This document shows, piece by piece, positions 19,499 through 30,844 of a stretch of DNA of 64,000 bases. This stretch comes from Patella vulgata (Eukaryota > Mollusca > Gastropoda > Patellidae), in the NCBI RefSeq assembly GCF_932274485.2, contig NC_065883.2, positions 45,416,539 through 45,480,538 of the forward strand, read 5' to 3'. How positions within the stretch are numbered: the first letter of the stretch is position 1; each line of letters opens with the position of its first letter. A model generated the notes under the pieces. It had not been told where the DNA came from and did not search any database. It saw only the letters and a program-made list of their open reading frames with translations. The translations under genes and the position numbers were made by a program.

Positions 19499-22400
19499 CA
19501 TTAGCGTGGAATGTGTAGGCGCTCTTAACTTTCTGCAGATCACACAGTTTCTCACAATACCTTTAACAAAATTGCGACCACGAATTATCCAATATTTACG
19601 TCTCACATCGCTTAGAGTTCTCTTTGGACCGCGGTGTGCATTTTTATTGTGAACTTCTCTTACTATGAGTTTTGTAATTGGACTGTCCGATGACAGTAAA
19701 ACTGGATGAACAACATCGTACTCTAATGACGATTTCCTTAATCGTCCTCCGACGCGTATAATACCATCCTTCATAAATGGCGCTAAATCTCGGTATCTGA
19801 CTTCCCAGTCAGTAAACGAAGTTTGTGAAGCTATAATTAGACAATTCTCTGCTTCCTCTAATTCCCCTGGTTGAAGGACATTACTGTAATTCAAAGATCG
19901 TTTTCTCAACCTTTTAATAAAACGTAAGCAGTGAGCAGTTACTCTTATCAATTTAGACCAACTAGAATATCTCTCTAAATTCATGACCCCCCTTAAGGTA
20001 TTTACTGAACATATAATCCCTTGATTTCTCTGCTCAAGATCTGTCTCTATATTTTTGAATTCCTCTTTTGGCCAGTTTGTCTTGGGTTCTTGTAAAAATG
20101 CTGGACCGTGCATCCATGTATCATTTAACTGCTCTACATGAATACCTCTACTTAAACTGTCTGCTGGGGTTAAATGTGTTGGTACATATCTAAAACTGCT
20201 TATATCCCACGTGGATTGTATTTCGGCTACTCTAACACCCACAAATGCTTTCAAAGTTGCTGATTCAGAACGAAACCAGAATAATACTACTTGAGAATCA
20301 GACCATATAATAACTCGACTTGGTTTAATTTTGAACTGATCAAAAATTGTCTTTGCTAGTCTCGAAGACACTAAACATGCCATCAGTTCTAATCTCGGAA
20401 TAGTAGTTTGGTGAAGGGGGCAACTCTCGCCTTAGCAGATACAATTCGTGATTCTGGACCATTATCTGTAATCCATCGTAAATATGCTACTCCACCAAAC
20501 GCTAACATACTTGCATCCGAAAAGACGTTTAATAGACGTTGTCCAATAGCATTCTCTGGTTTCGTACATCTTGGAAATTCTATCGATTGAAGTTTCATGG
20601 TGTCATTAAATATGTCATTCAATACGTTAAAAAATGAATCCGGTAATGGGTCATCCCAATCGTGTGACTTTAGACGCCATATATTCTGCATCTCTATCCG
20701 TGCTCTGATTGTAACTACAGACGCCAATCCTTAGGGATCATAGAACATTGAAATCCTGGATAAAACAGTTCGTTTGGTTAACTTTTCGGCAACAAGGTTT
20801 TTCACTGAGTACCTGATGACGTCATCATGCGAGTTCCAAATGATGCCTAAGGTTTTATTATCTTTCTCTTCATCCAAATCAAAGTCAATAGATGAAATAT
20901 GTGAAGACTCTAAGTTTGTGTCTCGGAGTAATCGTTGACGTACAATTTCAGATGAACATATCCATTTTTTAATTTTAAAACTACCCGTTGCTAAAACTGC
21001 TTCTAACTGTTGGATGGCTTCAAAGGCTTCTACAGATGAGGAGCATGAATGGATAAGATCATCCATGCAGCGATCTCTCCTGAGTATTGTGGCTGCATCA
21101 GGATACTTCTCTTCATTCTCATCTGCCATCTTCAACATAACATAACTAGCCATAGACGGAGACGATTTATCATCGAAGGTTACTCTGAGTAAACAGTTGG
21201 CTCTCTAGATGTATCTAGATCTTTCCAAAGGAATCGATGCACATGTGTATCTCTCTCTGGAAGGCGTATTTGCAAAAACATTTTTGATATGTCACCCGTG
21301 AATGCTATTTGGTCTTCTCTAAAACGGATCAAAACTCCAAACAGATCGCCTAACAGGCAAGGTCCTTTACACAAAAATGAGTAGAGTGATACTCCTTTTA
21401 CTTGACAAAATGAAATGAAATGAAATGGGGTTTAACGTCCTACTGTTCTGCTCCTAAACTGGGCTAATGAAGACGGGCATACGCCATACAGTGTGCTATG
21501 AGGGAAATTTTGCCCGGGCAGCGGCACTATCGCCTACTCTTATATCGAATTCCAACTGCCAAGGGATCTTTTACGTGCATTCCAATGTATACACGGGACC
21601 TCGGTTTTTCGTCTCATCCGAAGGACTAGACAGCTGTCCTTGTCAGGCCCCCCCCGTTCTGCACCAATGACAAGGGGAAACCACGTCGGAAATCGGGATG
21701 AACTTTCTCGGCCAATGCAGGGATCGAACACCCGACCCCCATGCTAGCGAGCCAGCGCCTTAACCACCTAGCCACCCTTTTACTTGACAAGCTGAATCGA
21801 AAACTACCCGTAACGGAGTGCTTTGTTTGTCAGGCCTATACACACCATGATGTGGCAAGTAAAAGACGGGTTGATCCGGACTCAACTTCCCGTTCATCTC
21901 GACTCTACATGACCATTCATTTTTCTCGTAGTCGTTCACCACTTGTTTGTACAGCTTAACCTTCTCTGGGTTCCTCTGTAAACTCTTTTCTAAGGACACT
22001 AATCGTTTCTCTACCATATCATAGTTATCAGGAAAGCAAATCGGATCTCTCTTCCATGGTAACCCTATAGTATATCTATTGTCTTCTCTCTTACAGGATT
22101 CCTGGAACAATTTCAAGGCATGTTTATCTTCCAACGAAAGTTGTGAGACTGGACAGGAACAATTACTGGCACGTACACCAAGAGTTTCCAAATCATAGTA
22201 TTTCTGCATGTCTATCTTTTCCACGAAGCCTATGGAACAGAATGGCGTATTTCTTTGACTATTACCTGGCCCAATAACATACCATCCAAGCTGGGTTTTC
22301 TTCGCTAGTAGTTCTTATGGTAAGCCTTGGCGAATCTCTAACTCTGCGTGCAAATGGCTATATTGAACCCCTAATATAAGATCGATAGCTCCCGCTTTGT

Positions 22401-25085
22401 GTGTAAACTATATGTCTCTGAGATGATTAAAAGATTTTAACCATTCCCTATCTAAAGAAGGAACACTTAACACCGTAGCGTATATCTCATGTGCCTCTCT
22501 CATACTCTTCTCCACTGTTCAGTGATGAAATATAAAACTGTAATCTTCTACTGTCGTTCTGGTTTATAGTTCTCCCTCCAACGACCGCTAAATCTATTTT
22601 CTCTCTTCGTCCTTGAAGACCTAGTTCTCTCGCGAATTCTCGTCGAATAACCGCTACTAGTTGGTGGGTCAACGTGAAGAAGTCTATTGTGAACTCTAGC
22701 ACAACCATCGATGCTACATTTTCGCTTAAATCTACAGTCTGTTGTAATGTGCCCTTGGTGTAAGCAAGAAAAACACAGCTTCAGCTCTCTCACTTTATCT
22801 ATCCGTTGCGAATGGGTAAAATTCTTGAATTCAGGACACTCAAACACTTTATGTTCGCCTTTACAAACCGGACCATAATAAACATTAAATTTCTTCTGAG
22901 TAGAATGGATTGGTCTCCCCTGATTTGTGTTGTACCTAGGGACATATTTATCACTCTTGACTGCCTTATTAAGGTCGCCAAAATCAGGATCAAACAAAGC
23001 TTTGACCCTTTTCCGGAGAAAACTGCTAATATGTTATATTGTTGGGACTTGACCTTTATCCCTGATGTTTGAAACAGTGTTTTTCCAAGACTCTATCATC
23101 TGATCTGGTAACCGACGAATAATAGTCCGTAAATTATCACTCGCATTAATATCTGCTTGATAGTTCATCTGCTTTAATGTAGCAATACAGCTGACTATAT
23201 CAACCGAAAGTTCTCTCAGTTTATTTCTGTCTGTTATAACAATCTTACTTCCTCTGGTTAATTTATTAATGTGTGCTCTCGCTATTGTGCTGCGTTGACC
23301 AAATTCTTCTTTAATACACTTCAAAGCTGTGGCATACATAATACCCTGGTTGCCCATACCCGAAATAATTCTGCTGGCGTCTCCCTCTAAATGTATCTTT
23401 AACTGCAGCTGTCTAATGCCATCATTTAAATGTGGCTTGTCGTGAATATGAAGCTTAAATTTCTCGATGAACTCGACGTATGAAAGAGGGTCCCCGTTAA
23501 ACTTTGGTATTTGGACTGTAGGGATGTCACGGTTTGCTTCTAATTTGAAACAACGCTTCCGCTATGGATAGATCTTTGACTTCACTCGATAGATTTGTCT
23601 CACTGAATTCAGTTAAATTGTCAATCCATGAGTCTACCGTAGAACTGATACTAGTATTACTGGCTGGTCTTGGCGTATCGACAGCTGGTCGGACAGGAGA
23701 AACTGGATTTTGAATTGCTGTTTCGCTTGTAGAATTCTGAACAGAAGAATCTGAAGGCGATGGCAAATTACCATGATCGGGTGTGCGCAGTTCTATCACT
23801 TCATCTCCATCTGATAAATCATTTGACTGTGGCGTGGTATTTCCATTAAGAAATCTTCTATCTCTTCTTCAATGTTGTATATTTCAGAAATCAAGTCATC
23901 TTCCCATTGATTAAGTCGGTCATGTTCTGATTCCGGAACAAAATTATATAAGCTAAGGTTTATTTCTCTGGCTCTATCACACTCACTCTTTAACTCGGAA
24001 AATTCTCTGTTCAGCCTTCTATGATTATCCTCTCTTCTTCTGATTAATTCTCTTATTCTGTTGATTGCTCGTGTTATTCTACCCTTTATGACTTTTCTCT
24101 GATTTTTCTTCTCTTTCTCTTCTGTAAATTGAGAAACTATTTTTTGACTCTCCTCATCGGAATTTACTTCTTCTATCAATGACTTTGATGCCATATTGAT
24201 TCTCTTCCCGTACCAAATTAAACTCTTTCTCTGGTGGAAATTCTCTTGAAACCTAGATTTAATTTTATCTCATCAACGCCTGAATTATACTCTCTTTCAG
24301 AAGATATATAAAAAACTCTTCAGAAAAATTATGTTCGGTAGGGAGCATGGGCTTTGCTCAGATAAAAGTTTCAGTAATATGCACTCTGTATATAATATTG
24401 AAAGGAAAACACTACAAAAACGCTTGGTTGTCGTTATTATTGTATTATGGATCATTCAATACCATACAGACTATTTAGACTATTACAAATTACAAGAGCG
24501 AAGTACATAATACATGGGAAACAACTCCGCTCAGAACTCGCACTATTAAATTGAGTTAACTCCCTTGCACTAATATATTTTACCGGGTTTTACTTCAAAT
24601 ATTACTCGAATCTAAATATTACTTGAATATTCGAGTAAAACATTTTACGACTACTAAATGCTCTTAACTATACATTTATATGCATCAAGAAGATTATTCA
24701 CTTGTATATCGAACTCTCAATGATTAAAAGTCTAAATATAACACTCGATACACAATCGCTATTACGATGTAACGATGACTTCAATCAACATGAAACTTTA
24801 CATCATGTCGCATACTCTTCATTAGCTACTAAAGTAAACATTAAATGGACATAAATATATTCAATTAAATACCTGAAGAGTTTTTATCTCAAGTCCTATA
24901 ATGTCACAATGATAGAAAAGTTTCAGGAATTTTCTAAACACTCTGCAAAAATGGCGCACTGCAGAACTAAAATGACGTAAGCTCCAGGGGACATAATTAA
25001 ACTCAACAAAAAAAAGATAACTCTGCTCCAAATTCTAAATAAGTAAAACATGAAAATTAATTAAATTATAAAACAAAGTTTTCGG
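19499..25085 (-). mobile_element. BEL/Pao LTR retrotransposon fossil, copy A (truncated, broken)
   Basis: Family: BEL/Pao, from a coiled, charged gag region with CCHC knuckles near its end (about 22.5-24.2 kb), a Pao-type reverse transcriptase and RNase H region (about 20.0-22.3 kb), and the start of an integrase region (19.5-19.9 kb). The 3' part beyond the integrase zinc-binding region is missing. AT-rich terminal sequence upstream of gag spans roughly 24.25-25.08 kb; exact LTR ends could not be set. It is a broken fossil, with ten or so breaks, and it carries a later SINE insertion. Much of the decay is shared with copy B, so it was old before the block duplicated. Confidence 0.85.
21409..21775 (-). 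mobile_element. tRNA-headed SINE inserted in the BEL fossil, with 15-bp target duplication
   Basis: Flanked on both sides by CCTTTTACTTGACAA (21394-21408 and 21776-21790); copy B has this sequence once, uninterrupted. On the minus strand the head reads GGGTGGCTAGGTGGTTAAGG then TGTTCGATCCC, matching A- and B-box positions of a tRNA-Ser-like promoter. A central part includes GATGAGACG, ACCGAGGTCC and ACGTAAAAGATCCC, resembling a conserved SINE core. It ends GACGTTAAACCCCATTTCAT with an ATTTC-repeat tail. About 367 bp, apparently full length. Confidence 0.9.
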
Positions 25086-25433
25086 AACAGCTCTAGTATA
25101 CGATTACACTGTACATCTTACATACCTCTAGTATATGATTATATATCTTACATAGCTCAAGTATATGATTACACTATACATCTTACATAGCTCTCATATA
25201 TGATTACATTATATATCTTACATAGCTCTAGTATATGATTAAACTATACATCTTACATAGCTCTAGTATATGATTTCACTATATATTTCACATAGCATTA
25301 GCATATGATTAAACTTTATATCTTACATAACTCTAGTATATGATTAAACTATACATCTTACATAGCTCTCGTATATGATTACATTATACACCTTACATAG
25401 CTCTACATATACATCTTACATAGCTCTAGTATA
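25085..25433. repeat. 35-bp satellite array, copy A
   Basis: About ten units of 'catagctctagtatatgatt' plus 'aaactatacatctta', period 35 bp, with mild variation. The same array lies at 47640-48001 and 37810-38335. Confidence 0.9.
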
Positions 25434-25736
25434 CTGAGCGCCATGGAAAACGCATCCCTTTTTTCCCAAATATTTTATTACTAGGTGGTTTTGTATGTAT
25501 AATATTATGCAATACTATGAACTATTGTTTCACACAATGCTCCCAAACGCAAAAAATATCGGCCCGTGTGCAAAAAAAAAAAATTGCACGAGATGCACGT
25601 GCAGCATTGTGTGTGGGCCCTTTAAAAGCATGTTTTCAACTTAATGTGCAGTACATGAACTGTGAAACGTCAATCTGTCGTAATTTGTTGTTGGACCTGT
25701 GAAGGAATCGAGCTAGAGATTCCGAGACTTACGGAA
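25434..25736. mobile_element. Tc1 family-2 left end, rest deleted
   Basis: Starts CTGAGCGCCATGGAAAACGC after TA and follows the family-2 5' region as far as the codons for PRLT (compare 10205-10240), then jumps at ~25736 into 'atgggttgataaactacat'. No transposase remains. Confidence 0.8.
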
Positions 25737-25763
25737 AATCAACATGGGTTGATAAACTACATA

Positions 25764-26815
25764 TTAATCACCAAAACAATACCAATTTTTTCTTACCAGC
25801 TATGTTCCAAACTTGGCCCAAAAGTATGATAACAAGCCAACGGTGAGGCTGAGGTCCCCCGTCGAAATTCCAAACTAAATAGAGGACACATATTAATTAA
25901 TCGCACATTTTTCAAAAGTATCAAGCAATCAAACTGATTATCAATTATACACTAAGTTTCATCAATTTATATCAGACAGAATCAAAGTTATCTTGTCCCA
26001 AAGCATCGACCAATGAAATTGCTTAGCTTTGCTTAGCTTTAGCTTGTATTAATCATTAAACTCAGTCAAGACATTCACCTAATGAACATCTACGTCAAGT
26101 TAAAACAGTGTACATGTACCTCAATTAAAAGCAGTGTTGTTATGTTCCAAATTCTTGACCAATCAAATTGCTTATGGCTCCTTGGCCCAAGTAGAAAATT
26201 CTCATCATCGAACTTAGTCAAGGTAATGATATGCTGAATTTATACTCAGAGTTTCGCCACTCTCACTTAAGTATAACCAACGTTATCGTGCCCTAAAGCA
26301 TCAGCCAACCAGATTGCTTATTTCTGCTTACCGTAAGCAGACAATGTTTATCACTTATCTCCATCAAGGCATTCACCTAATGAACGCCTACACCAAGTTT
26401 GAACATTCTACCTCAATTAGAAGGCGAGTTATTGTGTTCGAAAGTCTCAACCAATCAAATTGCTTAATGATCTGCTTACCTTGAGCTGAAAATGTTCATT
26501 ATCAAACCTAGTCAAGGTATTGATGTAATAAAACTATACACCAAATTTCATCACTCTCACTTAATTAGAATTAAAGTTATCATGTCCCAAAGCATCAACC
26601 AATCAAATTGCTTATCTCTTCTTACCCCACGCAGAAAATGCTCGTCTTCGAACTACATCAAGGCATTGACCTAATAAACACCTACACCAAGTTTGAACAT
26701 TCTAGCTCATTTAGAAGGAGAGTTATTGTTTTCCAAAACGTGTGACGGACAGACAGACAGACAGACGGACGAACCCATTTTAATAGTCCCGTGCTTTCTT
26801 TGGAAGGCGAGGGAC
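25764..26815. repeat. ~148-bp-period array with alternating units, copy A
   Basis: The motif CCAAT(C/G)AAATTGCTTA recurs at about 26010, 26159, 26305, 26451 and 26599 (spacing 149, 146, 146, 148). Alternate units share more: one type has 'cacctaatgaacgcctacac', the other 'cactctcacttaatta'. The array ends in 'gtgtgacggacagacagac' and 'ggaaggcgagggacaataaa'. No coding sequence. Confidence 0.8.
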
Positions 26816-27237
26816 AATAAAGAGGGTTGATGAGAACAAAATTCAAACTTTCTCAGTTATACCTGTATGGATTTTCATAATTGCAAGTTCAAAAAAAAAA
26901 AAAAAAAAACACTGGACAATTTTGGGCTATAGTCTCCGGTTTGTCAGGTATCGATGGAAACGCCAAAAAACGATGAGTTTTCTAAAAAAATTCTTTGAAA
27001 TTCTATAAGTACCGTACATGCCGAATAGATTTAATGATAATCCCCCCAGTAGATCGAAAGTCGAGGTTATAAGCGACATTTCGAACCCCAAAAACGTAAA
27101 ATATCACCTCAAAGTCTTTTAAAATCTTTGTTCATTATTTACCTTCAAACGAGATTTTGTGATTTTCGGTCGATTTGTTGAATACATCCACAACAAGTTC
27201 TAAAATACAACAATTCTGACGTAAAAGTAAATATATA
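26816..27237. other. AT-rich spacer shared by both block copies
   Basis: Collinear with 52531-52939, ending at the TA target of the family-3 Tc1 insertion. No gene seen. Confidence 0.55.
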
Positions 27238-28949
27238 CTCAGCCAAATTAAAAACTTGACACTCGGGATTTTTGGGACTAGATTTTTAATATTTGGTTTA
27301 AGGCAACTATTTTAGTGTTAGGTTGTGCACAGACGACCTTGACATCAACAGAAAGCAAGAATACGTCCTTGACATTGATAACGTTCGTGATGTCACAGTA
27401 CCCCCCCCCCCCCCAAATGAAATTCACAGACTTGGAGAACAATCGGAATAAAGTGTTTTGTTTCGGTTGTGGCCTCCTCTAGCGTCTCGTACTGCCACAC
27501 AACGTCTTCTCATGGATCTCAGAACACTACCCGAGGAAGACGTCGCCACTGCTCAGCAAGAGCATGTGGTGGATTCACTTGCTGCACAGACGACCTGGAC
27601 ATGAACAGAAAGCAAGAATACGTCTCGCCGAAAGTCCTTGACATTGATAACGTTCGTGATGTCACAGTACCCCCCAAAATGAAATTCACAGACTTGAAGA
27701 ACAATCGGAATAAAGTGTTTAGCAACGGTTGTGGCCTCCTCTAGCGTCTCGTACTGCCACACAACGTCTTCTCATGGATCTCAGAACATTTGTAAACACT
27801 ACCCGAGGAAGATGTCGCCACTGCTCAGCAAGAGCATGTTGAAGGTCCTGCAACGTCAGTGGTGGATTCACTTGCTGACGAACACGTCGACCCAGTTCGT
27901 TCCAGATGTGTTCAATAGGATTAAGGTCGGGGCTAAGCGACGGCCAATCCAGGACTTGGACACCGACATTTCTTAAAAAATTCTGGGTAGCAATTGTTGT
28001 ATGGGGTCGAGCATTGTCTTGTTGAAACGTTAGTCCAGGCCCATGTCTCTGCATAAACGGAAGAAGAACAGGTTGCAAAATCTGATCCCTGTACTGGACA
28101 GCATTTAAGTTCCCTTGGACAACAACAAGAGGAGAACGTCCATGTGCACAAACAGAACCCCGAACCATGACGCTGCCGCCACCAAATCGGTCAACTTCTC
28201 TGAGCGTAACTTTCACCTCGTCTGCGGTACACTCGGGCCCTGCCATCGGCAAATCTCAAAGTGAATCGAGATTCGTCACTAAAGACAACCGAATTCCACT
28301 GTCTTTGAGTAAATCTTATGCGTCTTGTGGCCCACACAAGTCGGTTACGGCGATGAAGAGGTGTCAATATTGGTCCATTATAGGGCCTGCAAACGATTTC
28401 GAACAGTTTGTGCAGTTACCCTTCCACCAAACATCTCTCTACTTGTGGAGGTTGCAGTGACAAATCTGTTTCTAAGATGACGTAATCGTATTGCTTGATC
28501 TTCCTGGAGTGACGTCACACGTGGCGCTCCCGCCCTTGGGCGGTCGGCAATAGTTCCAGTTTGAAGCACTCTCATTCTAAGATTAATCATTGTCTGGCGT
28601 GAACAATTAAAGGCTCTTGCAACAGTGACCACAGACTGACCAGCATAGAGCCTACCTACAGCACGTAGACGTTCTACATTTGAAAGGCGCGGCATTTTCT
28701 TACAAAGATGAAAATAACAATTTTAATTTGTTTTTCCAGTTCAAGTTACGTGTTCGTGTTCAGTTTAAGCAAACTAGGTTTTTCATCTTTATATGCTCAA
28801 AAGTCACGTGATCCACATGTCTTTACAATTTTATGAAATTAAAGGCTTCTTACTACTTACTATCGTTAGAAACACTTCAAAATTTATTTGACTTACCAGA
28901 AAATTTTTTGGTTGAAATTCATCAGAGTCAAGTTTTTAATTTGGCTGAG
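27238..28949 (-). mobile_element. Tc1-like transposon, family 3, block copy A
   Basis: Terminal inverted repeats CTCAGCCAAATTAAAAACTT (left) and its complement at 28949. The left flank ends in TA, identical to the flank at 52939; the right flank is TCTC rather than TA, so the block duplication probably ended at this terminus. Internally, the 3' end of the transposase region is tandemly duplicated (~27334-27590 and ~27590-27850). Confidence 0.85.
27719..28695 (-). pseudogene. Tc1-like transposase (family 3), broken
   Basis: N-terminus MPRLSNVERLRAVGRLYAGQ with the helix-turn-helix FNCSRQTMINLRMR; C-terminus GGGSVMVRGSVCAHG, FQQDNARPHTTIATQNFLRN, SPDLNPIEHIWNELG, RARGGH/RDARGGHNRC. Compared with 53165-54166 it has small deletions near 28190-28230 and 28378-28400 and frame changes, so the two halves are out of frame. 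Asp-to-Glu spacing is 34 in this copy. Confidence 0.85.
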
Positions 28950-29245
28950 TCTCTTTATTAGCCATCCACCCCCCCCCCCCTCCTAATCTTGATGGCTCTT
29001 TAACAGTTTTAATTTCATGAGACCAGAACGTCGTACTTCGATCGTGTCTTTTAAGTATATTGATGGTCTCTTTATTAGCTTTAATGCATGCGACCTCATC
29101 GTACCTTGATGGTCTTCTTAATAGTATTAATTGCATGGGACGAATCGTACCTTGATGGTAAATTTAATAGTTTTAATGCATGGGGCCATGCATTATCTTA
29201 GTGGTCTCTTGTAGAGTTTTAATGCTTTGGAGTGTATTAGTTTCA
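28950..29245. repeat. Degenerate ~56-bp minisatellite
   Basis: Units built on 'ttaatgcatg' ... 'tcgtaccttgatggtctctt' recur about five times. It begins with a C tract right after the Tc1 terminus. Confidence 0.65.
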
Positions 29246-29439
29246 AAGTTGTTAAATACTTTTAAAATTCGACAAAATTTACAACCTGCATTAGTCCTTT
29301 GAGTCAACAATATCATATGTTTGTGACATGTCTCAATAGTTTCTCTTATCCAAAATACCATAAAACTACCAAAATTCATAAAAAACGGGGTCGAAACAAT
29401 AATCTAACGTTTTACTGCTACGTTTGATAATGATGTAAG
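29246..29439. other. Short unassigned spacer
   Basis: No feature recognised. Confidence 0.3.
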
Positions 29440-29830
29440 ATGTAAAGAATATGTACAATAGAAATACAACGTTTTAGAAACTTTATTGGAAGGGTTTATT
29501 TGTCGTTTAATTTTAACGTTTTTAGATTGGGAAAACAGAACGTTTTGAAAACTGAAATCAATATAACGTCACAAACACTAACGTTCAAAGAATCGTAAGT
29601 TAAAACGCTACAATAGTTACGTTATAAGAACATTATTTACTGACGTTTACTGGTTGACTGACGAGGCTTGGGAAATAACGGTTATTTAGGTGGTTCAGTT
29701 GACGTTCTTGGAACAATTAATCTGAACGTTTCTTAAGTAAACGTCAATAGAACGATATTAATTAATGTTTAGTAACGTCTCAAAGTATCAGCGATATAAA
29801 AACATTCAAAATAACGTTCGGTCATCAAGA
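29440..29830. repeat. AACGTT-rich dispersed repeat, copy 1
   Basis: About 0.35 kb unusually rich in 'aacgtt' words, related in order to 63275-63532 ('taacgtttttagatt', 'gttcaaagaat', 'aagttaaaacg'). No ORF. In both places it sits beside a LINE 3' region. Confidence 0.55.
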
Positions 29831-30420
29831 GAAGAAAAAGTGTAAGTTATCTCCATCCGAAGAATTGCATTTTGGACATTTTTTTTATTCAGATAGGTAG
29901 TATTGGAAAAGATGATTACTGAGATTACTAGATTTATTTCTTAGTTGGCAGTGAATGATATTTACCTTACGGTTTTCATAATGAAAGTAACTAGGTTTTT
30001 TATGTATAGGATACTGACTCAGGAGACTGGACTTAAAAGTATTGAGAGACGGTGAAAACTGCACATGCGTAGGAAGACTATTCCATAATATTATTGTGTT
30101 TGGGAAAAAACTTTTTATAAAAGACGTTTTACAGTGTGGTATTTTCAGGTTGTGGTTTCTAAGATTGTACTAATTTGTTTCGGGTTGTATTTCCATTAGA
30201 ATATCGGACAAGTACTGGGGACTATAGCAATTAAGGGTTTTATAAAAATAGACGCGTTTATTCTTTTGACGGCGTTTGAACAGTGGTTCCCACCCTAATT
30301 TGTCATAAACATATCGATTATTTCTCCGCACACTCCAAGACTTGAAAGTATTTATCGCCCAATAGTTCGTTTGTAAAGTATTTTTGGGTACATTTCACTT
30401 AAAATAGTCGGTCAAATCCT
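29831..30420 (-). mobile_element. LINE 3' fragment (C-terminus of the ORF2 protein)
   Basis: Read on the minus strand: DKLGWEPLFKRRQKNKRVYF, KTSFIKSFFPNTIILWNSLP, then SLNTFKSSLLSQ and, near 29870, CPKCN...DNLHFFFS. This is the usual end of an ORF2 protein of L2/CR1/RTE-like LINEs: 'R-S-F-F-P-x-x-x-x-x-W-N-x-L-P' followed by a CxxC...H zinc knuckle. The RT and endonuclease parts are absent and at least one stop is present. Confidence 0.65.
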
Positions 30421-30844
30421 TCTCTGAACATACCGAAAACCTTCAATCACGGTTCACTGTCAGAATAATCGGAAATGATTGCCTTTTGGTCAAAATTTTC
30501 TTCAGGGTTTGGATAGATTATTTGCATTCACATCATTCCATCGTCAATATGTTCTCAAAACCGGATTGATTATTCGTATGACTTCGTATTACTATCCATT
30601 TTGTTTTTGCTTTCAATTCAGTTACTCCAAAATGGCGACGTATAAACAAAAACATGCACTTCGGTAACTTCATTTAAAATGATCCACGTAGCCGCTTACA
30701 GCAATATGCGCAAACGTACACGTACACAAAAACATATTTAGTAATTTTAAGTTGCCAAGTTGAAATGTCGATACTAAGTCGAAATATGTCGAAGTTTTAA
30801 GATAAAAAGTCTAAGTTAATATGTTGAAATTTAAAGTAAATATA
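30421..30844. other. Unassigned AT-rich spacer
   Basis: A 62-codon frame at 30479-30667 has no recognisable motif. Nothing else seen. Confidence 0.35.

Larger units (their letters stand above)
19499..28949. repeat. Large duplicated block, copy A
   Basis: From 'ccattagcgtggaatgtgta' at 19499 to the right terminus of a family-3 Tc1 element this block is collinear with 42293-54419 in the same orientation: BEL/Pao fossil, 35-bp satellite, Tc1 family-2 terminus, ~148-bp array, AT-rich spacer, family-3 Tc1. The two copies are nearly identical over long stretches. Copy A has one extra SINE and lacks the 2.85-kb segment seen in copy B. Confidence 0.85.

Noticed and set aside
19219-19518. 99-codon plus-strand frame, possible gene
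   Set aside because: Runs into the truncated edge of the BEL fossil and has no family motif.
21720-21775. tRNA-like sequence with A- and B-box
   Set aside because: It is the head of a SINE with a target duplication, not a tRNA gene; the rest does not fold as a tRNA.
25085-25433. Regular short repeats resembling a CRISPR array
   Set aside because: Units are contiguous 35-bp direct repeats with no unique spacers, in eukaryotic DNA; a satellite explains them.
27469-27976. Plus-strand frames starting MASSSVSYCHTTSSHG, recurring at 35482 and 53177
   Set aside because: They are antisense shadows of the C-terminal RDARGGHNRY region of the family-3 transposase.
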